Source: Alentia gelatinosa (Eukaryota > Annelida > Polychaeta > Phyllodocida > Polynoidae). From it: 64,000 nt of DNA. This document shows positions 34,691 to 44,230 of the stretch, piece by piece. The notes beneath the pieces were generated by a model, which saw only the letters and a list, made by a program, of their open reading frames with translations, was not told the origin of the DNA and ran no database searches. The stretch spans positions 23,236,527-23,300,526 of the forward strand of contig OX465588.1 in the NCBI GenBank assembly GCA_950022655.1. Direction: 5' to 3'. Within the stretch, counting starts at the first letter, position 1. The number at the start of each line of letters is the position of its first letter. Made by a program: the position numbers and the translations under genes.

Positions 34691-36526
34691 ATGAGTGGCG
34701 ACGGGGAACAGTGTGTCGATTATCGCCCAGGGACGCCGTGCAGTGCACCGGTACTAGAGTCTACCCCTAATGAAACTGAAGAAAACAGGAAGCGTATTCG
34801 CTCTACACAGTCCACACCTGGATCTGAACAATCTCCCTCGGTTCATATTCAGAAAAGAAGCAAACCTGAAAACATGTCTGAAACTGATTACAAAGAAAGT
34901 CTTGCAAAACCAGTCACCAAGCAGGATTTTGTAGACTTAAAAGACTGTATAATTGAAAGCTTACAACGACACTCAACTAGGATAGATGCGATTGATGCTA
35001 AACTGCAGAATCTTAGTAAAAGCACAGCAGAATCGATTGATTCAATAAATGCGGAAATGAGAAATATTCAAACCAATGTAGAGAAAGAATCCGATCTACG
35101 AAAAGAAGACTTGTTGTGTGTATATAGAAAGATTGAGGAACTGTCATTAAAGGTTTCAAACCCGCATGTAACCCCGATAAATACTACGTTAACCAGGGAC
35201 GATGTGAAAATTGGAAACCCAATAGAGCCGGACGATAACACCAGATATCACTCTCCTTCTAGAGATAGAAATGTGGTTATTGTCGGTATGAGTCTCGAGT
35301 ACGATGATGATTTGCCAGGGGCAGTTCATTACCTGTGTTCTGAAATTGGGGTGTGGCTTGCTCCGGGTGAAGTATTAAACATAAGTAGGATAATACCGTA
35401 CAGACAACCAACTGCAAACAGACCGCCTCCAATAGTAATTGCTTGCTCATCAAAGAATGCAAGAAATAAGCTGTTGTCAAACTCCTACAAAGCCAATCGA
35501 TCGACTCTTGGTAAAATAAGCCTCATGCCGGACGAACCTACCTACATTCGTAAAAAACGCGGGCTAATGCGAATGCTCCATGGATACCACGTACGTATCG
35601 GAAGTACTGTAACAATGCTGGAACATAGCATAATCATAAACGGAGCAGAAATAGCCATGAATGATATTGAAAAAATTGATGATGACCTACTCCCTGAAGA
35701 TCTAATAAAAAAGAGAAAAAATGGTGAATCATTAGTGCGTCAGAATATATATCACCAACCTGATAACAAACAAGTATCTGCCTTTGCAGAAAAAAGAAGA
35801 GAGATAAATTCTGACCCCGGACGCACACCAAATGAATGGCCCACACCGCAAGAATCACTACGCATACAGTTGCCTACTACAAAAGAAGGTCAAGGCACTC
35901 AAGCTGTAAACAATTCCTTGAGTGGAGTTGTATCTGGCAATCAGAAAGAGAACGAGGGAAGTATGAGTGTTAACCCTGACCAGTCCAAAACCCTTGATTC
36001 CGGCGTTTACTCAGCTCCATGTGGTATTGTTTTCGGAGGAAAAAAGGCTTATTTAAGCAACTTTTTTCCCGCTACAATTAGGGTCAATTATGTCAGTGAT
36101 ACTACGCAAACCGACCTAACTTTCAACTGTGTAGAACAAGCGTATCAATACGGTAGGGCCCTTACTATGAATGACTACAATGCAGCCTTCAGTATTATGA
36201 ACGCACGAGATGGTCCAGAGGCGAAACAACGCAGTCGCAACATCACACCACAAAGTAATGAAACATGGGAAACAAAGAAAGAGTGCTTATTGAAAAAACT
36301 GATAAAATCGAAATTCGATCAACATCAGGATCTCGCTGAGCGCATCAAATTAACTTTTCCCTACATGTTAGTAGAGGGGACTAAAGATTCCTTTTGGGGT
36401 TCTGGTGTAGACTTGGACGAATCGGTCAAGTTGACTGTGATCGGTGGTAGAAATAGGTGCGGTGACCTACTCTGCGAGGTTAGAAATGAACTACTATCAA
36501 CCAGCAATCCACTGCCGGCTAAGTAG
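34691..36526 (+). CDS. LINE ORF1: coiled coil, RRM-like domain, NADAR domain (611 aa)
   Basis: The N-terminus (1-75) is polar and Ser/Pro-rich. Residues about 81-155 form a heptad-like coiled coil. Residues 193-330 resemble the RRM plus C-terminal RNA-binding unit of L1-type ORF1 proteins (NVVIVGM start, basic KKRGLMRML, GSTVTMLEHSIIINGAEI). A low-complexity linker follows. Residues about 445-602 are a full NADAR/YbiA-like domain: SNF at 456-458, E482 in VEQAYQ, AK at about 513, W569 and G570 in DSFWGSG (566-572), N588 in GGRNRCG, and a final EVRNEL. NADAR proteins cleave N-glycosidic bonds: YbiA acts on riboflavin intermediates, and others remove ADP-ribose from guanine. The RNA-binding part probably packages element RNA; the NADAR role in retrotransposition is unknown. 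The first ATG has G at -3. Confidence 0.9.
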   Translation: MSGDGEQCVDYRPGTPCSAPVLESTPNETEENRKRIRSTQSTPGSEQSPSVHIQKRSKPENMSETDYKESLAKPVTKQDFVDLKDCIIESLQRHSTRIDAIDAKLQNLSKSTAESIDSINAEMRNIQTNVEKESDLRKEDLLCVYRKIEELSLKVSNPHVTPINTTLTRDDVKIGNPIEPDDNTRYHSPSRDRNVVIVGMSLEYDDDLPGAVHYLCSEIGVWLAPGEVLNISRIIPYRQPTANRPPPIVIACSSKNARNKLLSNSYKANRSTLGKISLMPDEPTYIRKKRGLMRMLHGYHVRIGSTVTMLEHSIIINGAEIAMNDIEKIDDDLLPEDLIKKRKNGESLVRQNIYHQPDNKQVSAFAEKRREINSDPGRTPNEWPTPQESLRIQLPTTKEGQGTQAVNNSLSGVVSGNQKENEGSMSVNPDQSKTLDSGVYSAPCGIVFGGKKAYLSNFFPATIRVNYVSDTTQTDLTFNCVEQAYQYGRALTMNDYNAAFSIMNARDGPEAKQRSRNITPQSNETWETKKECLLKKLIKSKFDQHQDLAERIKLTFPYMLVEGTKDSFWGSGVDLDESVKLTVIGGRNRCGDLLCEVRNELLSTSNPLPAK

Positions 36527-36570
36527 GCCTTGTTACATAACACTACGAGCTACAAACCAAACCTCGACAC

Positions 36571-37293
36571 ATGTTTCTTTCAACTTATGCAGTGAAAATG
36601 ACCGATGTGAACTTGAAATACTTGGTTATAGGTGATTCTCGCGCCCGATGCCTGGATTATCTAATATCGCAGATGAGAAATGATACAACAGTGTTATTCT
36701 ATCCTGGTGGTTCCATAAGTAAGATAACAAGGCAGGCGGTAAGAGAACTAAGGGATGCAGGGAAATACGGAATCGACTACAAGGCGTGCTATATTGTTGG
36801 GGGAACCAATGACCTAACTCAGAGAAGATGGGAAAAAAAGAATGATGCAACGAAAATTTATAGGAAATCGCCGGTGATTGAAATACGAAACAAAACTGAC
36901 GAGGAGCTAATCGACGATGTTATGGACTCTTACAAAGCTTTAAAACTGGCCGTCAATGTGATATCTGAAACGTGTAAAGTGATAATATCGTCGCTTTATT
37001 GTATCGACCTAAAAGCAGCTAACAGATTAATAACTCCACATCAGGACCAGTTTCGACTGAATGGCCTAATAAAATCGATAAATGTAGGCATACGGGATCT
37101 GAACACGGAATCTGGAGTTGTAACACCGTACATCTGTCGTGAGATACATAAAAATGTTCCTGGCAAAGCAACCAGGTATCAGTATGACAAATTATACGAT
37201 GGGATACATCCCTGTAGTTATACTCAAGCAGCCATCGCAAAGGTAATGAGTGATGCCATAGACAAGAATGTGCGACGACATCTACATCAATAA
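36571..37293 (+). CDS. LINE ORF2: stand-alone SGNH-hydrolase-like esterase (240 aa)
   Basis: The signature blocks of SGNH/GDSL hydrolases are present in order: block I with S23 in VIGDSRAR, an early Gly in YPGGSI (46-47), block III GGTND with N80, and block V D210-x-x-H213 in YDGIHP. This supplies the Ser-Asp-His triad and the oxyanion residues. SGNH esterase domains are known from ORF1 products of CR1-group LINEs and may act on lipids or acetyl groups, with an unclear role in transposition. Here it is its own ORF, 44 nt after the ORF1 stop and in another frame. An in-frame ATG at 36598 has a better context (AAAATGA) and would remove only nine residues. Translation probably needs reinitiation or internal entry. 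Confidence 0.85.
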   Translation: MFLSTYAVKMTDVNLKYLVIGDSRARCLDYLISQMRNDTTVLFYPGGSISKITRQAVRELRDAGKYGIDYKACYIVGGTNDLTQRRWEKKNDATKIYRKSPVIEIRNKTDEELIDDVMDSYKALKLAVNVISETCKVIISSLYCIDLKAANRLITPHQDQFRLNGLIKSINVGIRDLNTESGVVTPYICREIHKNVPGKATRYQYDKLYDGIHPCSYTQAAIAKVMSDAIDKNVRRHLHQ

Positions 37294-37339
37294 TCACTAT
37301 GGTGTGCTTAATAGATCTCTGTGAAACCAAAATCATCGT

Positions 37340-37881
37340 ATGATCGGTAGATCATTGTCCTATACTCTTTCTAATAACGGGCATGGCCAGAGAACGGCTT
37401 GTGATCGATAGATCACTGTTATAACATGGGATTTGAGTAAAGCGCTCCCAGATGGAGTTGTACACCACTGGTAATCGAGAGATTACCACCTTTTGTGATT
37501 ACATATATATATGCCCTTGAAACGATTGTTTTTTTCCTGTCTGACTCTGGTAGTCAATAGAATGCCTTTTCAGCATCATGTGCTCGGTAGATAATTGTTT
37601 TCCCCTCTCTGTATTAATGGGGTTGACCAGAGGCTATCCTGTGATCAGTAGATCACTGTTAGGTTAAGGGATGTGAGTAACCTTGTATTAAGATAGATAT
37701 GTACGCCACTAGTAACTGCCAAATTACTACTTTTTCTAGAGTGTATATACTTATGTAAAGGTATCCACACTTGTGTGTTGCTGCTATAGATATAAGTCTT
37801 GACAGATTTTTTTCTTCACATTGTATATATTGAACACATTGAAACCATCCCTAATAGATCAACTGAGTGATCGGAAGATCA
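37340..37881 (+). repeat. 240-bp tandem module carrying tetraloop hairpins
   Basis: The hairpins are ATGATC-GGTA-GATCAT (37340), GTGATC-GATA-GATCAC (37401), TGGTAATC-GAGA-GATTACCA (37469), a degenerate TGCTC-GGTA-GATAA (37581), GTGATC-AGTA-GATCAC (37641), TAGTAA with TTACTA (37710-37729), and TGATC-GGAA-GATCA (37868). The first three and the next three match one to one at a 240-bp offset, and the words around them (CCAGAG, GTAC-CCACT, TTGAGTAA or GTGAGTAA) also match. Loops vary while stems are mostly kept, with paired changes between the 37469 and 37709 copies. Confidence 0.85.
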
Positions 37882-38026
37882 TTGAGCACAGCATAATATG
37901 TTTTCTCCACATTTATAATAATTAATGTTTATTGTATAAAGTGCATCTGCCTGTGCTGTCTGGGGGTACTGTGCACTACTGTAGGTTCATCAGCCACGCT
38001 TCCTTGTCTTCCTATCTCACCTAAAT

Positions 38027-38070
38027 AAAACTATTCAATCCACTGATATTTTCAGTGGTTGAATAGTTTT
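38027..38070 (+). promoter_or_regulatory. Long hairpin upstream of LINE ORF3
   Basis: A 20-nt 5' arm (38027-38046) and a 19-nt 3' arm (38052-38070) pair perfectly except for one bulged T at 38039, around a TATTT loop. It lies 120 nt before the ORF3 ATG. This is the strongest foldback in the element and may block scanning, position internal entry, or mark an RNA-processing site. Confidence 0.85.
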
Positions 38071-38190
38071 CGGATCTGCCCCTATAAGGTATATGGGTCG
38101 ATCATCACTTCACTTTCCTACTCTATAAAAAACTAATTCATACACTTTCCTCATCGACCAATTACTATAGAAAACTAAAATATAACTAAA

Positions 38191-41028
38191 ATGACGTTCT
38201 ACGAAACCAAACAAAGAGGTATAAAGTTCATAGGGCAAAATATCAGGAGTTTGTTTACAAAAAAAGATCTAGTTCTAGAGGCCTTCAGAGGAACCCACTT
38301 TATTTCATTAACTGAAACACTCCTACACGAACTCTATGATGACTGCATGGTATCGCTACAGGGATATAAATTGTACAGATTAGATAGAAAAACAGGTACT
38401 TGGGGTGGGATATGTTGCTATGTTTTAAATGAATTTGCCCAATATGTTGTTAACTGTGAAAACCTAAATTTTACCTGCGAAAACTATGAAATATTGACTC
38501 TGCTAATGGATAAGCCCTGTGTTAAAAAAATGGCAATAGTAACATGTTATAAGCCACCACCCAAACCAGCAGAACAGTTTTATGAAAAGTTATCAGAAAT
38601 AGTAAACTCAGATGAACTAATTGGACGCGAATTATGGATTATTGGTGATGCAAACGTTGATACTAAAAAAACACAAAGTTCAGATTTTAAAATTATGAAT
38701 AATTTTGTAAGAGTAAATGGACTAAAACAGTTAATAAGAGAGGTTACCAGGCCGAATCCAGCTGGTGGGTCGATTATTGACCACATATATACCAACAGTG
38801 ATCAAGTTTTAACTGCTAAACCATTAAATGACATGTTAAGTGACCACTACCCGATAATGGCAATCAAAAAACACAAACATAGACAAAAAATTCCTGTTGA
38901 ATTCACTGGGAGAAATTATAAACACTATGATAGGGACGAATTTAGTAATTACCTGCTTATGGAAAACTGGAAACCTTTTTTGGACTCAAATAATGTTGAT
39001 TTTCTTTGGAAATACTGGGTGGAAAAAATAGAAGCCTACTTAGATAAGATATGCCCAATAATAAGAACAAAGTTTAAAGACAAAAAACCGAGCTGGATGT
39101 CACCTAATTTATTGAACCTAATTAAACATAGACGAGATTTAGTAAGAAGGTTTAAAGACATAAAAGGAAGCACTCTCCTAAAAGAAATTAGAAGAATAAC
39201 CAGAGAGATAAAAGGAAAATTGAAAAAAGAAAAAAGTGACTTTTGCACAACTAAACTTAATGAATGTCGGAAGAATCCTAAGAAATTCTGGAGTTTGATC
39301 AATGAAATCATAAATCCCACAGAAGAGAAACATCAATGTATTCTAGAAGAACAAGGAAATAATATACCTAATGAAAACATCCCGGACTACATAAACAATT
39401 TTTTTGCTAAGATTGGAGCTGAGTTATTCGGAAATCTGAATGGTCAACAAATAAATCAAAATAGAAATAATCTCATTGACATAGAAACAGATCCTACCTT
39501 ATCAAAATACTCGATAGAATTCACGGAAAACGAAATTACAGACAAACTGAAAGATATAAATCCCCATAAATCCAGTGGTTTGACAAATATTTCTACCAAA
39601 GTTGTTATAGACAGTATCAACATATTAAAAAATAACTTTAAGTATTTATGTAATACCTCATTGCAAGAAACAAGATTTCCATCCACGTGGAAATATGCCA
39701 CAGTAGTCCCTATCCCGAAAGGGGGGAATACTAAGCAAATTGACAACTGGAGACCTATCTCTCTACTTAATCTCCCAAGTAAAATTCTAGAAAAATTAGT
39801 ACATAATAAGCTATATGGATTATTAAATGATGCAGAAGTACTGGAGAAGCGACAGTACGGTTTTAGACCTGGCCGAAGTACTGGAGATGCCATATTTTTT
39901 CTCCTCAAAGAACTGTATGAAGCACGCAGTAAGGGTTGTCTGAGTGTCCTTTGCTTTGTTGATTATAAAAAAGCTTTTGATTCCATAAGTCACGAGTTAC
40001 TCCTTTTGAAATTAAAAAAACTTTTAAAATTGCCAGAAAATTTAGTAAACTGGGTTTATGATTATTTAAACAATCGAAATCAAAGTGTAAAGATTAATAA
40101 CATGGTATCTGAATTTCTACATATTAATTTCGGTGTTCCACAAGGATCTGTCCTAGGTCCGCTTCTATTCATTTTATTTGTTAATGACTTAGGTTCTAGT
40201 ATTGATTTATCAAATTTTATACAATATGCCGATGATTTAGTTATATTTATATCAGATAAAGATCCTGTTGTTGCTGTAACAAAACTTCAAAATGATTTAA
40301 AAACCCTAGTAGCATGGTGTAATAGTAATGGTTTAACTATAAATATAAAGAAGACCAAGATTATGTGTGTGGGTACAGAATCAAAGGTTAAAAATATACA
40401 AGACATAGAACTATTCATGGATAATAAACAGCTTGACGTTTGTAAGAAGTATAAGTATCTAGGTGTCACAATAGACAATACTCTATCATGGATACCACAT
40501 GTAAATGAAATCATCAAAACAGTCAGTAGTAAATTATTCAAATTTGGCAAAATCCGTCAATGTTTAACTTTTGAGGCTGCGAGAAATGTGTATGTGGGAA
40601 CTGTAATACCACACATGGAGTACTGTTCGTTCCTGTATCAAAGTTTTAGACAACGAGATATTCAACAAATATCGAAACTACACAATCGAGGTTTAAGAAT
40701 TTTACTTGGTTGTAATTCTAGACGTAAATCTATAGCTACTATGCATGATATGTGTAACATTGATACGTTAGAATCCAGAAGAAAACTGCAATTACTATGT
40801 ATAATGTTTAAAAATCGAAATAACATGAACTGGATAGACTCAAACCCAAGACGAACTAGAACCCAAAAAAGGACTTTATTCAAATTATCAACAACAAGAT
40901 GTGCGAGTGTTTACAATAGTCCTTATCAACGAGGCGCGAGAGCCTGGAATGCTCTGGGAGATGATATCCATAACATCGTGGACAAAGGAACGTTCAAGAA
41001 ACAACTAGAGACTGAACTAAAAAAGTAG
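38191..41028 (+). CDS. LINE ORF3: apurinic-type endonuclease and reverse transcriptase (945 aa)
   Basis: Endonuclease, residues about 11-225: N17 in GQNIRSL, E42 in SLTET, D153 and N155 in GDANVD, and S217-D218-H219 before YPI, the metal-binding and catalytic set of APE-type LINE endonucleases. RT, about 500-760: VPIPKGG 506-512, NWRPISLL 519-526, GFRPGRST 557-564, first catalytic Asp D591 in FVDYKKAFDS, GVPQGS 648-653, YADD 679-682, then YKYLGVTID. The C-terminal 180 residues have no RNase H and no CCHC knuckle that I can see. This protein nicks target DNA and performs target-primed reverse transcription. The ATG sits in a good context (A at -3). The frame is fully open, arguing for a recent copy. 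Confidence 0.95.
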   Translation: MTFYETKQRGIKFIGQNIRSLFTKKDLVLEAFRGTHFISLTETLLHELYDDCMVSLQGYKLYRLDRKTGTWGGICCYVLNEFAQYVVNCENLNFTCENYEILTLLMDKPCVKKMAIVTCYKPPPKPAEQFYEKLSEIVNSDELIGRELWIIGDANVDTKKTQSSDFKIMNNFVRVNGLKQLIREVTRPNPAGGSIIDHIYTNSDQVLTAKPLNDMLSDHYPIMAIKKHKHRQKIPVEFTGRNYKHYDRDEFSNYLLMENWKPFLDSNNVDFLWKYWVEKIEAYLDKICPIIRTKFKDKKPSWMSPNLLNLIKHRRDLVRRFKDIKGSTLLKEIRRITREIKGKLKKEKSDFCTTKLNECRKNPKKFWSLINEIINPTEEKHQCILEEQGNNIPNENIPDYINNFFAKIGAELFGNLNGQQINQNRNNLIDIETDPTLSKYSIEFTENEITDKLKDINPHKSSGLTNISTKVVIDSINILKNNFKYLCNTSLQETRFPSTWKYATVVPIPKGGNTKQIDNWRPISLLNLPSKILEKLVHNKLYGLLNDAEVLEKRQYGFRPGRSTGDAIFFLLKELYEARSKGCLSVLCFVDYKKAFDSISHELLLLKLKKLLKLPENLVNWVYDYLNNRNQSVKINNMVSEFLHINFGVPQGSVLGPLLFILFVNDLGSSIDLSNFIQYADDLVIFISDKDPVVAVTKLQNDLKTLVAWCNSNGLTINIKKTKIMCVGTESKVKNIQDIELFMDNKQLDVCKKYKYLGVTIDNTLSWIPHVNEIIKTVSSKLFKFGKIRQCLTFEAARNVYVGTVIPHMEYCSFLYQSFRQRDIQQISKLHNRGLRILLGCNSRRKSIATMHDMCNIDTLESRRKLQLLCIMFKNRNNMNWIDSNPRRTRTQKRTLFKLSTTRCASVYNSPYQRGARAWNALGDDIHNIVDKGTFKKQLETELKK

Positions 41029-41182
41029 ATATAATTATCATGGACATCTATAATGATTATCAGTTAACTCTATCATATCATCACTCTTTACACTTTTACC
41101 TTTCTCTATGTAACTGCTGTTACACCACTTTACAGAAATCAATGTATTGTACAATAATCTGTAATAATGTGTATCTTGTGAC

Positions 41183-41248
41183 GTGCCAGAATAACTCAAC
41201 CTTGGTTGAGAGGCACTGGAAATAAAATAAAAAAAAAAAAAAAAAAAA
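41183..41248 (+). promoter_or_regulatory. LINE 3' terminal stem-loop and poly(A) tail
   Basis: GTGCC (41183-41187) can pair with GGCAC (41212-41216), enclosing a perfect CTCAACC-TT-GGTTGAG hairpin (41195-41210). About 12 nt later comes AATAAAAT and a run of about 18-20 A ending at 41248. Terminal stem-loops recognised by the element RT are established for stringent LINEs such as UnaL2. The combination with a poly(A) tail and AATAAA makes it possible that both recognition modes are used. Confidence 0.75.
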
Positions 41249-44228
41249 GATATCAAGGCATACTGTATGAATCGTGAGTTTCTCCTTCGGACAGATTCAA
41301 CTCTGGCGATAAACAAGTTCATTTTCTATAATGAATTTATATGTGAGAATTCATTGATAAAGTATCCTGGATCAATTATAGTTCTCTCCTGTAAATCTGA
41401 TTTATCTTATCAATGATGCACTTTAGTAATAAGAATACGGCTTGCCATATACCAGTGTTCCCCATAAGGAAGGCGCGTCAGAACGCACTCTCTGAGCCAC
41501 TCTAGGGCCGACTAACTACCTCAAGAAGTGACTCAACAAATGTCAGTGAAGAGCTAACAAGCGGGTTGTTTGTTTGAATGAACTTCTCATCTGTTTGTCT
41601 GTCCAGCCTATGAACGCCCATCCGTGCAGAAGCCTGAGGGTTGATGAAAATCACCAGGTGCGGAGACAATTTTTAGTTGAACGTCCACCGAGACGAGTCG
41701 TCGTGGCTTGGGGCGAGATCTTTATTCAATTCCATTTCTCTAACATTCAACAGGACAGTTCAAGACTTTGTTTATAGATTTTGGTCAACAAGAATGACTG
41801 TTGCCATTTAGTATATAAATCATTATTTCTGAAGTTAAGTTGTGACACAAATGGAAACGCTTTTTATGAATATGACTTTTAAGGCATTAAGTTCATTGCA
41901 ACACCTAAAGACTCTACTGGTAATAACGAACAAAGGATATTTCATCTTTCTAAAAAAAATTCAATATTAAATGGAAAATATCCCAACATGTGGTTCCGAC
42001 TTGTTAAAGCTAGGCTGAACCTTACCTGAAATTTATTTACCATTGCTAGACTTACTGTTTTCGAATTCTTTTGACCGAGATGAGTTATTTTTAGAGTGTG
42101 GTTTTCAATGTCAGAAGAAGCAGGTATAATCAAAAGACTAAATCTAATTTCCGAAATACAAGAGAACAATAATGAAAATGTGGAGGATAGATCGATTCTA
42201 AAAAGATTTTCAAAAGAGGGGTTAGAAATATAGTATAAGATAATATTGTATTGCTGATGTATGACGGAAACAGCCGACCAAGTGTACCAGTAGAGTAATA
42301 CCATAGCACCTTGTGTATACAAGATTAATGTGCAATTAAATGAGACAAAGTTGGAAGATATGGATTAAAACGAACTGATGTTTATTACGAAAAATGATCA
42401 TTAATAGTCTCTATCTTAAGGAATATTGATTAATGTTCCTTCAGGGTTCTCAACATTGTCCCCTTACTACTGACAAACCCTTCCTAGTACAGCTCCTTGT
42501 AAACAAACCCATAAAAAACCTGAGTGTCTGTCTGTCTAAGCTCTATTATATTTTCCTGTCTGACTTGTGTATGTCTGCCTTGTACCCAAATGTCTCTTAT
42601 TATTTTTTGTAATCACCTCTAACCTCCTAGGTATATATTGGATGTTAAGGAACCTTCCTTTTTTTATTAGAATTTGACAAGTTGAATGTTGTTATAAGAA
42701 ATAATGCTAAAAAAGAAATGCAGCGTATCCTTGTTGCTTTCCTCTGTATTTTACGGAAAAACAAGCAATTGATGTATATTATCTAGGGCCAGATTATCTT
42801 TCTTTTTGTATAAGATCATGTATTCTGTATTATCCATAGAAAATAAATGCTGCAATGGTAAATAAAAAAGGGGAAAAAATCATTAATGACTACATGTATT
42901 AGTATCCTAAGAAGCAATATGTAACATAATATCCTGGAATACAAAATAACTCATGGTATGTATTATACCTGACAAATGTTGATCAATTGTGATCCAAACA
43001 CCTACACTATCTGTTCAACTGTCTGGAAGAACAATTATGATTGAACGCAATAAAGATTTTTTAAATCACCTTCTAAGGCTGACTCCTGTCCAGATTACGC
43101 CAGTTTGCTTTCTTATACTGATCCGTCCTTCCTACCTTCTTCAATCCTTTGTCTCAGAAAGAAAATAGAACACATGACTCTCTGAGTGAAGTTTTCTAAT
43201 GCGTTATACCAGTCTCTATAGTTACTAGGAACAATGGTATTTTCCTCATTGATGACTGAGCATTGAATTCTGAAAGAAGTATAGCAATTAAAAGGCTTGT
43301 GTTCTATCTAGTGTGTAGCCAATTTGCTGTACCAACCAACCAATCAGCCTCTTATACACATGCCTTTGTAGGGTCCAAACATGACAAGAACCAGTGGCTC
43401 AATGAGCTCAATGGTGATTGGCCATGGTCAGCGCCTCCAAGTCATTAAGACGCTGGTCTTCTGCACTTTATCAGTGCCACAATGTCGGCAAACTAAGAGT
43501 TAAGGGATCGAAGGGACAGCATGCTTAAACTAACAGCATATCTGAGCGTATCCCGCGCTCAAGAATGTGCGATGTGTATCGGTTTGTAGTGCAGTAGTGT
43601 GATTATACTGAGATTTAATTTAGATTTGGTCCCTCGTTAAGGCAGTAGTTCTACCAACGGTGGAATCATGGTACATATACGTCATTTGTATGTATGTTTC
43701 ATTAGTTAACCTAATGAGAGCAAGCCACGGAGATTCCAATTCTCAGATTCTAAAGTGTGTTAACCATTGGTCCTTTACAAATTGCTTTAGTCGATCCCCT
43801 CACGCTGTATTTCTCAGGACCTTTCCAAGGTAAGCTTCCCAACACAATACTCAGCCAGAATCATCACATACCTGCCTCCTACATCTCCATACCTTTCTCC
43901 AGGCGTCACACCGATGCCCTATTACTAAGCTCTCCATTCCTCTACTGCTGCCTCATACATCGCCAAGCTATCCACTCCAATACGTCTTACCGTCCTTCCT
44001 CATTTCAGTCCACTTCTGGCCCCTTTCTATCACACCTTAGCCTCAGCTGTTATGTTTCCAGGTTCTGACTACTGTTTCTATCCCAACTATGATTTAAGGA
44101 ATAGGGAAAACATTTCGAATGTTTGGAATTTTTTTCTAGCAAATGAGAACCAGAAGGTATAAATTTTTTCCTACCACGGAAAACTAACGTGATCCACTGG
44201 AACGAAAAAATTCAAACACACAGAAGGT
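41249..44228. other. Non-coding stretch, nothing convincing seen
   Basis: AT-rich flank downstream of the LINE. 42380-43080 is T-rich and has AATAAA words (about 42842 and 43050), looking a little like 3' UTR sequence, but no coding end was found to attach it to. The frame at 43757-44068 is pyrimidine-driven. Confidence 0.45.
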
Positions 44229-44230
44229 AT

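Larger units (their letters stand above)
37294..38190 (+). promoter_or_regulatory. Structured 897-nt inter-ORF spacer of the LINE
   Basis: This gap between ORF2 and ORF3 has no long frame but is full of hairpins. A segment of about 155 bp at 37336-37490 is repeated at 37576-37730, with corresponding hairpins exactly 240 bp apart, and a partial third module lies near 37868. A much stronger hairpin follows at 38027-38070. Such structure before the main replicase ORF suggests an internal ribosome entry or reinitiation element, or a protein-binding array; this is inference. Confidence 0.7.
34691..41248 (+). mobile_element. Three-ORF LINE (CR1-group-like) with NADAR and SGNH modules
   Basis: This is a non-LTR retrotransposon with three intact ORFs in the order nucleic-acid-binding/NADAR (34691-36526), SGNH esterase (36571-37293) and endonuclease-RT (38191-41028). 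It continues with a structured 3' UTR and a poly(A) tail at about 41229-41248. Esterase-bearing proteins are known from the ORF1 of CR1-group LINEs, and the RT and endonuclease motifs also fit that broad group, but clade assignment needs a tree. No frameshift or internal stop was found, so the copy may be young or active. The start given is the ORF1 ATG; the true 5' end lies upstream and was not located. No target-site duplication was found. Confidence 0.9.

Noticed and set aside
41249..41275. Search for a target-site duplication of the LINE
   Set aside because: The bases after the poly(A) tail (GATATCAAGGC...) have no convincing copy in 33.9-34.7 kb, so no duplication or 5' end is claimed.
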